Source: Vitellaria paradoxa | Lineage: Eukaryota; Streptophyta; Magnoliopsida; Ericales; Sapotaceae | Direction of reading: 5' to 3' | Length of the DNA stretch: 64,000 nt | NCBI GenBank assembly: GCA_019916065.1 | Contig: CM034233.1 | Coordinates: 9,058,516 to 9,122,515, forward strand | Shown: positions 1-11,900 of the stretch, piece by piece | How the letters are laid out: each line of letters opens with the position of its first letter | Numbering within the stretch: the stretch's first letter is position 1 | The notes under the pieces: generated by a model | The model's database searches: none | What the model saw: only the letters and a program-made list of their open reading frames with translations | What the model was told of the DNA's origin: nothing | Program-made: the position numbers and the translations under genes

Positions 1-38
1 ATGTGCGCAATCTGAAACGTAAATTAGGCAGTACTGAC

Positions 39-300
39 CATCTTGAGGGTTGCTGTAGTTGACGTAGCCATAACCGAGAGATCGCCCGGTGCTCAAGTCC
101 CTACAAACCCTAACCGACACAACCTGGCCGACCTGATTGAACAGATCGTAGAGCTGCGAGTCCGTCACGTTCAATTCCAAGTCCCCAACGTACAGCGACG
201 TCGACACGAACTGGTTCCCACCAGCAGCGTTGGCCGCCGCCGCCGCCGCCGCCGCAGCAGCCGAAACATGAATCTGATGCTGAACCTGAATCTGCGCCAT
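39..300 (-). CDS. PABP: Poly(A)-binding protein, exon 1 (partial gene)
   Basis: Cytoplasmic poly(A)-binding protein, which binds mRNA poly(A) tails and promotes translation and mRNA stability. Only the first coding exon (87 codons plus one base) lies in the window. It starts MAQIQVQHQ, continues through a run of nine alanines encoded by a GCC/GCG repeat, and enters the first RRM: the RNP2-like LYVGDL, then VGQVVSVRVCRDLSTGRS and the RNP1-like GYGYVNY. It ends NPQD followed by a donor site (GTCAGT, starting at 38 and reading leftward) in phase 1, the boundary expected before the next RRM1 segment. The start fits the family N-terminus and is the first ATG after the leader. Plant class II PABPs (the PAB2/4/8 type) look most similar, from memory of the family. 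The full protein should be about 600-660 aa; the remaining exons lie to the left of base 1. Bases 1-38 are intron. Confidence 0.92.
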
Positions 301-645
301 CTTTTTCCTTCCTAAAAAGTCTTTCAACTCCCTCTTTTTTTGTTTTTTTCTTTTTTTCTTTTTTTTTGCCTTTTTCCTTTTTTTTTCAATTTTTTTCCCT
401 CTCCTCTGGAATATGAAATCAAAGCCTAGACAGAAACCCAATGAAGAAGTAAGAATAATAAATACTCAAAATCAGTGTTTTTTCCGCTATTTATCGGAAC
501 TTTTTTTTTTTTTTTGGTTTTTCTGGGGATAACAGAGGAGAGGAAGGGCACAATGGAGATAAGTCGTCGGAGATCCGGCGGAACTGCGCGACGACGATGA
601 GGGAGAGGAGCGATTTTTTTGGGAGGGCAGGGCCCGACTGCACGG
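301..645 (-). promoter_or_regulatory. A-rich 5' leader of the PABP gene
   Basis: Read on the minus strand, the leader upstream of the PABP start is strongly A-rich. Oligo-A blocks of 5-9 residues are separated by single G or C bases between about 402 and 330, and a further A run lies near 520-499. PABP mRNAs of animals and yeast carry A-rich leaders to which PABP binds to repress its own translation; the same use here is inference. The upper limit (~645) is estimated as about 28 bases downstream of the TATA-like box at 673-678. Introns in the leader cannot be excluded. Confidence 0.6.
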
Positions 646-672
646 CAACGGCTCTGGTGCTACTGTGTAGCC

Positions 673-678
673 TATATA
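673..678 (-). promoter_or_regulatory. Putative TATA box of the PABP gene
   Basis: The minus strand reads AGTATATAGG, a TATA-like core about 375 bases upstream of the PABP start codon. It is followed by a leader that matches a PABP mRNA in composition. No other good TATA-like match lies between it and the ATG. Confidence 0.45.
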
Positions 679-685
679 CTCTCGA

Positions 686-693
686 AAACCCTA
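686..693 (+). promoter_or_regulatory. Telo-box (AAACCCTA) upstream of the PABP gene
   Basis: Exact AAACCCTA motif, next to the putative TATA box. Telo-boxes are common in plant promoters of translation-related genes (ribosomal proteins, elongation factors), which fits a PABP promoter. Here it lies just upstream of the TATA box rather than downstream of the start site, so its role is inferred. Confidence 0.4.
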
Positions 694-879
694 GTTTCCT
701 ACGTGGGCGCAATCTGGACCGTCCGATGGTTAGACGATTTACCAGTGATGAGTACGGAAGTAGGGAGCAATCCGGTGTTTCACACGACGGTTGGGCAAAA
801 TGTTTTGTTGACCTGCCGCGTGCGCGAAAGCTGATGTGTTACCGGTTCCCTGTTGCGTTACACAGCAGAACCGTTAAAT

Positions 880-2390
880 AAAAATTTAGAGCGCGTTTCG
901 CGGACCAAAAAGTGAGAAAAAATATAATTTGAAGAAATTTTTTGTATTTAATATACACGGTTCAAATCGAGTTTTTTTGAGATGAATAATAAAATTTTGT
1001 TTCGATAGATGGAATTTTTGTTTGAACGGATTCAAAATTTTAAACAGTCATTATTTTTTTACATTACAGTCCGTCCAAACAGATCATAAAAATCATTTGG
1101 ACAAAAGTTAGACGTGCAATTTTGTTGGAATGGTTTCTACAATCCGTTGAAACGATTTAAAAAATGCCATAAAAAATAGTTAAAGTGGGTGTCATTTAGT
1201 AACTTGTGAGTCCACGATAAGAATGACGAAAAAATTTTTGCTATTTAATTAACCCGAATTTTAGTTATCGACTTTTTTTGAAAAAATATTGAAGGTTTTT
1301 TTAATTTTAAGAAGATGAGAATGTGTAAAATTTTATAGAGATTTTCAGATATTTTCATCAAACTTTGATGCGCCAAATGCAGCTTTAATGATATTTTTTT
1401 AATTAAAATAATATAAATATATTTAAAACATTAAATTAAAAATTAACAGTCAAAATCAATGTCACGTGACTTTTCCTTTTCAAGATTGAAACGGCCAGGC
1501 TCCAAGCTGACCAAGCAAGGCGGGTGTGTGTTTGTGTGTGTTTTTAAATTCTATTAGCATTTTTACTTATTTTCAAAATTTTTAATTAAAATCAAATAAC
1601 AATATAATAAAAATTAAAAAATTCTAAAAAATTCAAAATTTAACTTTTTACCTTTCACAATAAATTATACTTTTATGTGTATGAAAATAAAAGTAAAAAT
1701 GTATTTAGCATTTTATAACAAATAATCAAAAGTTACTTAAAAAAATTAATTATTAACATGAAAACATAGCCCACGTGTTTTAAAATAAAATGTGTTTTGA
1801 GACATTCTATTTTGAAGAGATAATTTAAGTGTATACATATATATATATATATATATATATGTTTAAAAAAATTAATAATAGAAAAGAGTTAATTAATAAC
1901 TGATAAACTTATTAATAATCATGCAATCAAAGTATTGTACTTTACATTATGTTTGTTTCAGTAAAAAATAAAATTTATGGTAAAATGTTTCTTTATAAAA
2001 TATTTGTGAGGCAAAAAAAGTTTACCCTTTTCCCCCCACAAAAGTTTTTGTATGTTTGGTAAAATTAATTTGAAGATATATTTGTAATTTTTTAATAAAA
2101 TCTATTACGTGATCATCAATAATGATAAATTTAAAGATTAAATATGAAAATAAAAGACAAACGACCTCCCTTAAAGATGATATTAACGATATTTAAATGC
2201 AAAATTTTTTAAAAGGAATTATTAGTTGATTTTGATAAAATTAAAATAATGTAAATTTTTCTTACTTTTTCAAAAAAAATTTGAATTACTTTAGTAACAT
2301 TTAAAAATTATAAATAGTCAATAAACTAAAATCTTAAAAGGTTAATTTAGTTAATCAGGTACTGAGTTTGCATTTGAAAAGCCACTAAAG
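880..2390. other. AT-rich intergenic DNA, no gene seen
   Basis: No coding sequence supported on either strand. It contains long A/T runs, a TA microsatellite at about 1836-1860 and scattered degenerate MITE-like words. Confidence 0.6.
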
Positions 2391-2391
2391 C

Positions 2392-2756
2392 TCCGTTTGG
2401 CATCAAGATAAACTTATGAAAATTTCTATAAATCTCTAACAACCACTTCACATCTAATTTTCCAGTTATCACTAATTTAAAAAAAATTCAATATTTCGCT
2501 AAAAAAATAAAAAATCTAGAAATAAGTTAACTGAATGTGTAAATTTTTTATACAATCATATTATTCGTGTCGAGAGCTTTCAAACGAGTACCATTGTTGC
2601 TAATTTTTTGTGAATTTTTTTGAATCTGTGGGAACGGATTTGGAAAACCATTCCCACGGTTTTCAAATTTTCAGAAAAAAAGGCACCAAAATTAACCAAA
2701 AATTATATTTTATCTCAATTTATCTTATTTTTTCTTACTCCAAACGGTGCCTAATT
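2392..2756. repeat. MITE-like element
   Basis: It begins with CTCCGTTTGGCATCAAG and ends with CTCCAAACGGTGCCTAA, giving short inverted ends (CCGTTTGG/CCAAACGG) around AT-rich filler. Internal words (aatttctataaatctct) recur in the inverted copy near 63,803. It is a non-coding miniature element; the superfamily is uncertain, Tourist-like being likely. Confidence 0.5.
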
Positions 2757-2818
2757 CAAATGTTTTCAAGGTCCCTTGGGTCTTATATAGTCCTTAATGT
2801 TAGGATCTAAGAGATTAA

Positions 2819-2968
2819 TGGTGCGTTTAGAGTGGTAAAAAATAAGATAAAGTGAGATAATTTGTAAGTTTATGATTCATGTAACGAGATAAAAAAATAA
2901 CTTTTAGAGATTTTTAAATATTTTTAATATTTTTTTTGTGATTTTTAGCAAACCAAACGCATTCTAAT
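2819..2968 (+). repeat. MITE family A copy 1
   Basis: About 150 bp beginning GTGCGTTTAGAGTGGTAAAA, then AGATAAAGTGAGATAA, and ending in AACCAAACGCATTCTAA. Further copies lie at about 26301, 35580, 50348, 52201 and (inverted) 63803. Inverted ends and TAA-like flanks suggest a Tourist (PIF/Harbinger) MITE. No coding capacity. Confidence 0.65.
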
Positions 2969-4190
2969 TGAGTCATGCATGAGTTATCTGAACACTTTGA
3001 GTTTAAAAAATGAAAAAAAATCAACTTGAATATTTTGTTTTCCATGATTTTTTTTCTTTTCTCACATTCTCTTATTTATTGACTCTAAGACTTAATTTGG
3101 GAAGAAAAAATTATTTTTTTTAACTAATTAGTTTTTTAGTAATTAATTTTTTAACTTTTTGTTAATTTATAATATTTTAATTTTTTGTTAATTTAATATT
3201 TTTATCCTTCATGGTTTGAAAAAGTGTAAAATATAAAAAAGATAAATTTGATTATTTTAAAAAAATCTAAAATGCTGAATAATCAGAAACTCAGATTCTA
3301 GCTGGACTTTCTAAACACAAACCGAGTTCCAACAAACTTTGCAACACTGGCTCCAAAAAAAAATTATTCAGTCCAAACCAGTTGAAGTCTACAGTTATGG
3401 CCTAAAATGCTGATGTTGCGGAATGGAAATTCTAGCCCATCGATAGGCCCATAGTGTTTTTTTTTTTTTTTTTAATCCTTCATTTTTCTGGTTTCCTATT
3501 AGGCCCATGGGGTAGGCCCATACTTCCTTTTATCCGTCGTCATCCTGATTTCACCGGTTCGGTTCAAAAAACCATGTCTCACTGCCCAAGTTTCCATCCA
3601 ATGTGCATGCATCATCCAAAATCAAAACGGACAAAATATACATATGTATAATTACTCGGCGTTGGAATATGCATTATCTCCTCTTAAAATAATCTCTAAA
3701 ATAAAATAAAAAATAATTTTTAAGATTTCCTATTCAACATAACAAATTTTTAAGATTTTCTATGTTCCATTCGATCAAGCTTGTAATGATCGGTTGTAAA
3801 TCCCAATGAAAGTCGCCACCACCCCTCCATCCATTAAGATAATCAATACGTATCTAGAAAATCATAGTCAAATTTGAGCGGCTAATAAATGGTTTTTCAC
3901 CGAATTTGTTCAGGGAACATAAGATGGTTCGAGACAATTTTATCTGAAAATTACTGTTAACTCAAAACTGTGCCAAAAAAAAGTTATTTAACTAAAAAAT
4001 TTTATTAAAAAAAAACACTTTCATAAATTAATATTTTCAAAATTATTAATCCACAAACCTGCAACGTCGTTGCTTTAAAAAAAAATTTTCCAATTATATA
4101 GTATTACTATTTTATAGACATGTGAAAAATCTTACTAATAGATATATATATCTAGGATATTGTGATGTATACTTTCTACTTAACTGGGAC
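2969..4190. other. Intergenic DNA, no gene seen
   Basis: AT-rich, with poly-T tracts near 3461 and short MITE fragments. The open frame around 3454-3651 has no recognisable motif and is opened by a homopolymer run. Nothing else supported. Confidence 0.5.
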
Positions 4191-4206
4191 CGGATAAGCA
4201 TATTCT

Positions 4207-4474
4207 TCTGATACGTGGGAGTTCGCAGTCGTTTTCTCGTAAGGAGTGTGCTCAAGGCGAGGCACGCTCCGTGACCCTAACCGGTAAAGGACCACGAAGG
4301 GTAAACCAATCTAGGTAAGCCCTGACTGACCGGCTCGACTGAGAGTGAGAGAGCTGTTAGAAACCCGTCACAATAAATGAAAGGCTGTCCCACTGAAGGG
4401 AGATTCTAACTCGGAACCTTAAGGACCGAGCCCATCAACCGCTCCCGAACTCCACTCGACCACCCTCAAAGGGT
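4207..4474 (-). mobile_element. tRNA-derived SINE, full-length, with 16-bp target duplication
   Basis: A 268-bp insert flanked by perfect 16-bp direct repeats CGGATAAGCATATTCT (4191-4206 and 4475-4490). On the minus strand it opens with a tRNA-like head: A box around GGTGGTCGAGTGGAGTTC and a B-box-like GGTTCCGAGTTAGAATCTCC. The body contains GAGCCGGTCAGTCAGGGCTT and ends in CCCACGTATCAG directly against the target repeat, with no poly(A) or poly(T) tail. The body and the same 3' end recur in the copy at 35907-36117. Head, length and target duplication identify a SINE; the family name is unknown to me. Confidence 0.85.
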
Positions 4475-4490
4475 CGGATAAGCATATTCT

Positions 4491-6277
4491 CCAATCTAGC
4501 AACGTCTGTTTTAGGTGCCACATCAACGATTATATGAGTATATTTACTAACTCTTGAAAATCTGTATTGTCATAAAATGACATGGGAATGAATCTGAGTT
4601 TGAAAATTAAATGCTACTCGTGCTATAAAAAATTTCTTGTCAAGTGCTCCTTTATCAGAAAATTTGATACTAAATAATTTAATAGTTACAAATTAAATGA
4701 TATAATTACTTAATTTACTATATTCAAGTGTACTAAGAGTCAATATTAAAATAATATATACTAAAAGTTACATCATTTCTTTAACAATTCCGATATATAT
4801 ACGTCACTTGTATCTAATGCTCTACCTATCATTACTATAGTCAAATTAATATAATACTTAATCGGGATTTCCTTTGATCACTTTGTTTCATTATTTTCTT
4901 ATATACAAATCCACATTGAGAGAAGAAAAATAGGGTAAAAATTTGTCGCTCTAGAATGTATCGTAAGTTTACTAATTTAAAGTGAATGACCTATAAAAAG
5001 AGCTATGTGTTTGTAGCACTCGAGGACCTAAAAATCTCTACTGAGGCAGCCAACCAATGATGGTAATACTTTGCCTTGGGGTAGAGGAGGACAAACCTTT
5101 CTTACAGATAAAAGTTTTTAACTAAAAATATATCTCATATGGTAAGCTTTTTTAATATTATAAGGTGTCATCGCCTCACATATTTTATTTATAACTCCAT
5201 CTCTATTAATAGTTGTTTATGGTAAAAAATTATGGTTGTATAACTCCAATTATTTGAATTTGAAAAATTCTATCCCCAAAATAGTATGAAAGTTACTGTT
5301 AAAATGATGTGTTAAGTAGTAATTTTATAATGAAAATATAATTTGGTGGTTTTATTTATCTGAATTGGCCAATTCACAATTACTTCCCATTATTTTTCAA
5401 AGATTTTCCTAGTAGGGTGTAATATAATTTTTCTCCCCAGTGCAGTGGATGTTTGCTCAAATATATATATATATACACTAGCTATATCAAATATATATAT
5501 ATATACACTTGCGCAAATGTTTCGCATCTCGCCAGATGATCTCCCCAGATGCGAAACATTTGCTATATAAAATAGCAGATAGATATATTATTGGCAAGAA
5601 GAGTTAAAAGCAAACTATAGGTTTCTATCAATTTCAAATGTCAACACACTTTTCTTGATTTCCCTCCAAAATGCTGATATGCATTTGGGATTTGACCCTA
5701 CAAAGCACTAGCTTTTATAAAATTTGCATGTCATCTCTGTGTTGATACATGTTACTTTATGAAAGTCTAACAAGGGCTGGTTTATATATATATACATATA
5801 TGCATGTAATTTATATGTGTGTGTAAATATATATATAGTTGTTGGGAACAAGGCAAAGGTAGAAGCCAGAAGGTGTATGGAATATGGATGCCTGGACTTC
5901 AGTGTCCTTAGCCTCACCACTTTGAGCTCATAAAAGGTTGGTTTCAACTGTTAAGTTTCCCGTAGTCAAAAGACCAAGAACAGATCACCCATCAGAGAAA
6001 AACGAATAAAGAGATGGTGATCAGTAGCAATTTCCAAGAGTGAGAAAGCACTTTGGTTCCATATTCTCTGTCAGGAATATATAACAGCAGGAGATCAGGA
6101 GGAGCAGCAGCAACAAGAGTGCATGCTAGAAAGATACAACTTTTTTGTCTTTCTTCTTTCCCGAAACAAATTAAGAAAGAAAAAGGAAACAGCAAAGCAA
6201 ATCAGGGAAATATTGAACCAAAGTGGATCAGATTAAAAAAAAAAAAAAAGAAATTAAAATTAAAAATTAAAACCCCT
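4491..6277. other. Intergenic DNA downstream of WOX4
   Basis: No gene found. It holds an AT-rich stretch, two near-identical TA-rich 25-30 bp blocks at about 5455-5510, a perfect inverted repeat (listed separately), and near 5950-6277 the probable WOX4 3' UTR on the minus strand. A polyadenylation site could not be fixed. Confidence 0.5.
5513..5563. repeat. Perfect 17-bp inverted repeat (hairpin)
   Basis: GCAAATGTTTCGCATCT (5513-5529) is followed after 17 bases by its exact reverse complement AGATGCGAAACATTTGC (5547-5563). The loop itself repeats part of the stem word (CCAGATGATCTCCCC). It sits beside a duplicated TA-rich block. It may be a transposon-derived snap-back; the stem is too short for a usual plant miRNA precursor. 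Confidence 0.8.
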
Positions 6278-7296
6278 TCATCTGCCTTCAGGGTGTAATG
6301 GGAAGAGCTCCAGAGTCTTGTCTCCCTCCTCCTTATTATAGTAGCTGTTGTCCTGATCTTCCAAGCATTCAAATGCCCAAGTCCTACACTTCCTCTTGTA
6401 TGGACTATCTTCTTCTGATCTCTCCAGTGATTGTCCCTACGGAAAAAAAAAAAAAAAAAACAAAAAACAAAATAGGTTGGGAATTAATTAATATAAAAAT
6501 CATTCTAATACACAAAGAGATCGAGCTGAGAAATTAAAGTATTAACAAAATTAATTAGATATCTATATATACCCTTGTGTCGAGGGATATGGTGGTAGCT
6601 GCCGGAGTCCTAGAACAGTGGCCAAGGCCAAGGCTATTGCGCTTCTGCTTCTGCCTTTCGCGTGCTTTGTGGTTTTGGAACCAGTAGAACACATTTTTCC
6701 CTTCAATCTTTCCATATTTTCCGAGTTGTGCTGTGATTTGTTCTATTTGTTGCGCGTTTGGAGTTCTCATTCCACTCCTATAAAGCATTTCCAGTATCCC
6801 TATTTGTTCTTGCGTCGGATTCCACCTTGTCCCCCCAGGATGCGTCTCCGCTGGCTGCAATTTTTTTTTTTTTTTTTTTTCATCCGGATGTCACCATAAT
6901 TAATAACAATTTACAAGTATCTTCCACAAGGAGAAAAAATTTTTTTTTTTTTAATCTTCACCTTCCTCATGTCATGTAGTTTTTGCCATATATGCATGAA
7001 GGTTAAGCTAGTTGTTTCTATGTTATTGTATGTGAGAAAGAAAACGCTATACTATTATATACCTGAGTTGGTTCTCTCTTCTCTTCTGAGCCACCGAGCT
7101 TTCTAGGGCCACTCTCGGGTCTGATGAAGCTCTTGAGATCGATGGTGGCAGTGGCAGCAGCGAATGTTTCGCTGCTTGCCTGCAGCTTGGGAGCAAGGGG
7201 TCGCAAACGCTTGCAGCCTGCTGCAAGGGTGAGCAAGGGTTCTTGCTCCCAGAATAATCCACGGGCGAACTGATGCACCTTCATGCTTGATCCCAT
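6278..7296 (-). CDS. WOX4: WUSCHEL-related homeobox 4 (WOX4), three exons, complete
   Basis: Nuclear WOX transcription factor; in Arabidopsis WOX4 maintains cambium and procambium stem cells downstream of CLE41/PXY. Exon 1 is 7063-7296 (78 codons), exon 2 6573-6854 (94), exon 3 6278-6436 (52 plus TGA). All junctions are phase 0 and GT-AG, giving 224 aa; introns are 208 and 136 bp. The N-terminus has [11 protein letters not shown] and FIRPESGP, both WOX4 hallmarks. The homeodomain (about residues 86-150) contains [20 protein letters not shown], the extended WOX loop, and [19 protein letters not shown] (helix 3). Exon 3 has [16 protein letters not shown] and ends in the WUS-box TLELFPLH (213-220) before PEGR. 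I chose the [10 protein letters not shown] start (7296); the in-frame ATG at 7284 (MKVHQF), which matches the Arabidopsis start, is the alternative. Oddity: the intron-1 acceptor follows a 20-base A run rather than a pyrimidine tract. Confidence 0.95.
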
Positions 7297-8930
7297 GGGC
7301 AAGGTCTGATGATGGAGAGCGGCAATTATATAGAGAAGAAGGACAAAGTGGGAAATGAGGTGGTGCCTAGCGAGAAGAACTACGACCAAATGATGAGGTG
7401 AGGTTGACTTATGTTTTTCGCATTAAAAAGAAGAGAAAAAAGACGAAGGCACTGATAGATGAAAGATGAAAATTGTTGTCGTATCCCAAAATTTTATTGA
7501 AAAAAAAAAATTAATATTGAAATGAGGTGCTTTTTATTTAAACTGTATATACATTAATTAATAAAACTTTCTAGGTTAAAATGATAGACCAACTATTCTG
7601 TTTTTATGATAATAAAGCATTACTCACGGGGGGAAGGGAGAGAGAGAGAGAGAGAGAGATATGAGCGTGTGGGTGAGGAGGGAGTACTGTACATGCGGGT
7701 GCGTTGGCTAGTCCAATCGGGTCGTTTTTTTCTTGCTTTCATGATAAGTTGTCCATGCTTTTCGGTGGCCTCTTTGGCTCACTTGCTAGCGCCCCCCCCC
7801 TCCCCTTTTTTTTTTCTCTAAATAAAGTTGAGGATGGGTAAGAGAATTAAAAAAAGATTCCTCCAATCCCAAAACTTGCAAATGGAACTCCTTCGCCTTT
7901 TAGGATACGAATGGATATATATATATATTATGGGAGAGAGAGAAGAACTGAATGCCGTCCTTAAGTGGTAGAGCATGTTGGAAAGACAGAATATATCTAT
8001 ATATCCATATCTATCTGATATATATAGCCATATCTGATATCTCAATTCCTTTTTCTTTGGAAACTGTAGCAGCAATTTCCCAAATAGGCTAAACCCAACG
8101 CATCTCACCCTTTACCCCCCCCCCCCTTTTTTTTTCTTTTTTCATCCAAATTCTTGATTCTTACACTGGCCAGTACACAATTATAGTTCACACCATTGGT
8201 ATTGAAAAAAAAAAAAACATTAATTATTTAATATTTATAACACAGAACATGATAATTAAAGCCGCAGGCACCGTCAAATTAAAGTGGCTTTGATGGACTT
8301 CATTGAGCCTCTCTGGACGCACATTCATACATATGCACTGTTGCTTTATACAAAGTAAAACAAGCACTAATGAGAAAGCTTGCTTCATGAGATAGGGTCA
8401 TGAATTATGGTAAACAAAACCCAAGTGTTAGAATTAATTATGATTTACGTGCGTGCGATCAAACTATTGCATTCAACTTAATTCTTCAAATCTTGTCACC
8501 AGGAGAGAGAGGTGGGGGTGGTTTAACCTTATGAAGAACGTCATCTCATCCGGAATCAAGACTTTGAGAGACAACCATGAATAATTTACGTATTATTGTA
8601 CAAATTAATCAAATGATAAAATTATATATTTTCAAAGCTTGGGTGGTCCAGACCCTTCCAGATCCGGTGCTGCCTCTGATATTGTATGAAGCTGATCTTC
8701 TAGAGGTAAAACACTGTTCATGCCGTTCATTGTCCCCCCTTTTTTTAGGAAGTCATTTCATCCCAACAAATGCTTTGAATTTGCACTTTCAAAATTGATG
8801 ACTGAACAGCAATGTCAGGATGGAAAGTCATTGAGATTAGCTACTTAATTTCAAATCAAGGGATTGAACAAACGTTTGGAATATTTGTTTATTTATTGAT
8901 TTGAAATAAAGAGTCTTGTTAATTTAACTT
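7297..8930. other. WOX4 upstream region
   Basis: Presumed promoter and leader of WOX4, read leftward. A TATATAA word at 7327-7333 (minus) is only about 30 bases from the first ATG, so if used it would place the cap at or near that codon and favour the internal MKVHQF start; an upstream start site is more plausible. A GA/CT microsatellite lies at about 7637-7659 and C runs near 7790 and 8117. The open frames here are driven by simple sequence and match nothing known. Confidence 0.45.
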
Positions 8931-11900
8931 GGGCACCGCGGGAAGAATTTTTAGTTAGTCATTTTTTTTTAAACAATCGTATTTATTTTATTATATTTTG
9001 AACTTATTTTAAAGAAGAGAAAAAATGTCAAATTAACAAAAAAATTATCTACCAAAAAGTTAACTTTTTATTAGTTAGTTATAAAAAAAATTAACCTTTT
9101 TCTTCTCAAACTAAGCCCTAAGTAGAAATTTTATTATGAATTTAAGTAGTTTACATTTAAATTATAATAAATGTAAAATTATTAGTAATTTGAAATCATC
9201 TAGTTCTATTATTTTAGGAAGGAGTGGTAGCACTGTTTTGGTAATAATTATTAAAAATTTTTCTTACAATATTACATAAATTAATCATTTTAACTTACAT
9301 TTTAAGAAATTTAATCTCAAATTTATTTATTTGAATTCCTTAGCTATCCAGATAGATTCTAAGGGTATGTTTCGAATGAGGATTTTGGTGATAAAATGAA
9401 ATTGATAGAAATTCAAAACTTCCGTATCTTATTTGTTTACGTTAAAAAAAAAAAGAAGAAAAATTATATGAGATTTGAGAAATTAAAAATAATTTAATTA
9501 GAAAATTAAATTATTGAAGAATGTATTTTATTTTATTATATTTTTAAATTCATTCAAATAATGATATATATTTAAAATTTTATATTTTCGTCATCTTTTT
9601 CAACTTTTTTTTATTTAATTTTCGCTCTATAACACATCTTAACACTCCGTTTGGAATAATGGATTTGATGGAATTTGATTTTATTTGATGAGAATTACCG
9701 AATTAAAATAAAATTTTATAAATTAGATTTGATTTGATTTGATAATTTAAAATTTGAAATTTTTATAATTTAAAATCTAACCCAAAACAGTAGCATTTGA
9801 TGAGAGTTCATTCTTTTTAAGTAAATAAATTTATTCTCATATATATTATTTAACATATTTTTTATTCCCTATTAATATGATCAAATTTAGTATTTTTCTT
9901 AAATCAATTCAACTCAATTATTAAATTTATTTCATATTTATATGGTCTAATTTAGTATTTCTCTTAAATTAATTTAACTCAATTACTAAATTCAAATATG
10001 CATTCTAAATATAAAATTTTATTTATCAAATCAAATCAAACCTATTAAAACCAATTCTTTGACAGCCATTCTATTCTATGTTTCTACTTTGACAAAGATT
10101 TCTTAAGACTTTGAATTTCCCTTGTTTTAGGTTGGATTTCCCTTGTTTCTCGGCCTAACGCAAGAAGATGATTACAGCTAACACCAATCACCACCAAATA
10201 ATTTTCCGTATTCCTAAATCTCTACCTAAATAGTAATATATAGTAGGTGCTCATAATTCTGTACCTGATTAAGAAAATGAAGCCGTAGCCTGTAGTGCTA
10301 CCTCTCTCCGAGCTTAAAGAATCAAAGATGCTATTGGGATATGCATGGTTGGAATGTTGCACACTTTTTGTCCTTTTTTTTTATTCACTTGTACACAATG
10401 ATCTTGCACTAAGTTAAAGCATCAAAGATATTTACAAGACGTGCTTGTGAATTATTTTGATCCACATGTGAATGTGGATTCGTTCTTCTCACGCACGATG
10501 GACAGTTAAATAAAACACCCATGCAATTAATTTTAATATTTGTTGCATAAAATAGTTGCTAACACTCAAAATTTAAGGTAGCATTTGATTTTTTATTTTT
10601 TATTTGATATGTTTTATGTTTTAAAAATTCTCAAAACAAAAAAATAAAAAATATTTTATTTTTCTTATTTTGAGATTTTTCTTATTTTGGATGAAAAACG
10701 CTTAAAACAACTTTTCTATTTTACGTGTAAACTTATTTTTTATTTTTTAAAATAAATTTTCAAAACACAAGTGATCAAATACATTTTGAATTGTTTTTTT
10801 TATTTTCAAAAGTATAAAATAGTAAATGAGTTCAAAACAGAAAATAAAAAATAAAAAAACAAACAAAATTACGCCTAATAATTGGGCTTCCTTATAAATT
10901 TTCGCCCCGCAAAGTAAGCAAAGAAAATGAGCCATTTTTTATTTTTTTTTTATCTGAGAAAATAAGCTATGTAATAATTTTCACAAGTTAACAAACGAAT
11001 GCAAAATAAGGTTGATCAAGATATCTATAAGCTGGGACTTTTCCGTAATTTTTTATTCTTTTTAATTCTTTTTTCTTTCTTTTTTTTTATTTCTACAAAT
11101 AGAAAGTAAATTCAAGACCTGATCGCCAATCACCCCTCCTTATTTTTTTATTTGATAAAAAATCCTTAGAGTAAAATCTTATTGAACTCACCATCGTGAC
11201 CTCTTGGCGCGTATATATATATATATTAACACATTGGGTTCATAATTAAAATGGTTTATTTAACTCACATCCCTTAAATTTTACCTTTATATACTTAAAT
11301 TTTACAAGTTTCATTAATGTACACATAGACCTCTTAAGGTTTATATAACACTTACTTACATTCCTTTAGTTAAATATTCCATCAAAATTTATCGGTTCAC
11401 AAATTATAAACTATAAAGTGACCATTGTACCATTATTATTTATGGGGTTTCATAACTTTTACTCTTCACTTCTTTAGGTTAAGCATCACCACACTCTTCT
11501 GCTTACTCTAATTTATTATTGTTAATATTATGTTTATAATTTATTTGCTCTTATTTTATTCGACAGCATATGAAAAGTTACTTTTTTTTTTTAATAACTT
11601 TTGATAGTTTCAAATGTATTGTTCACAGTTATTAATTGCAAAAAAAAAAAAAAAAGAATTAAATAGGAGAATTTATGTACAAATAACAAAAGTTAATTTT
11701 TTTCTTCGTAGAATGATTTTTTTATTTTAACGTAATTTTTTATCATTTTTTATAAATATAAATAATATATCTAAAATTTATCAATTTATAACTTGTATGC
11801 CGTCAGTTTTGTGATTTCACTTTTGCATAAATCGTTATTTATTTATCATTATTATTTAAGCAAGGGAGTAAATTTGGTCTTATGATTTTTAATATTATTT

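Noticed and set aside
43..315. 90-codon plus-strand frame at the left edge
   Set aside because: It is the antisense shadow of the PABP first exon, whose minus-strand RRM motifs are clear.
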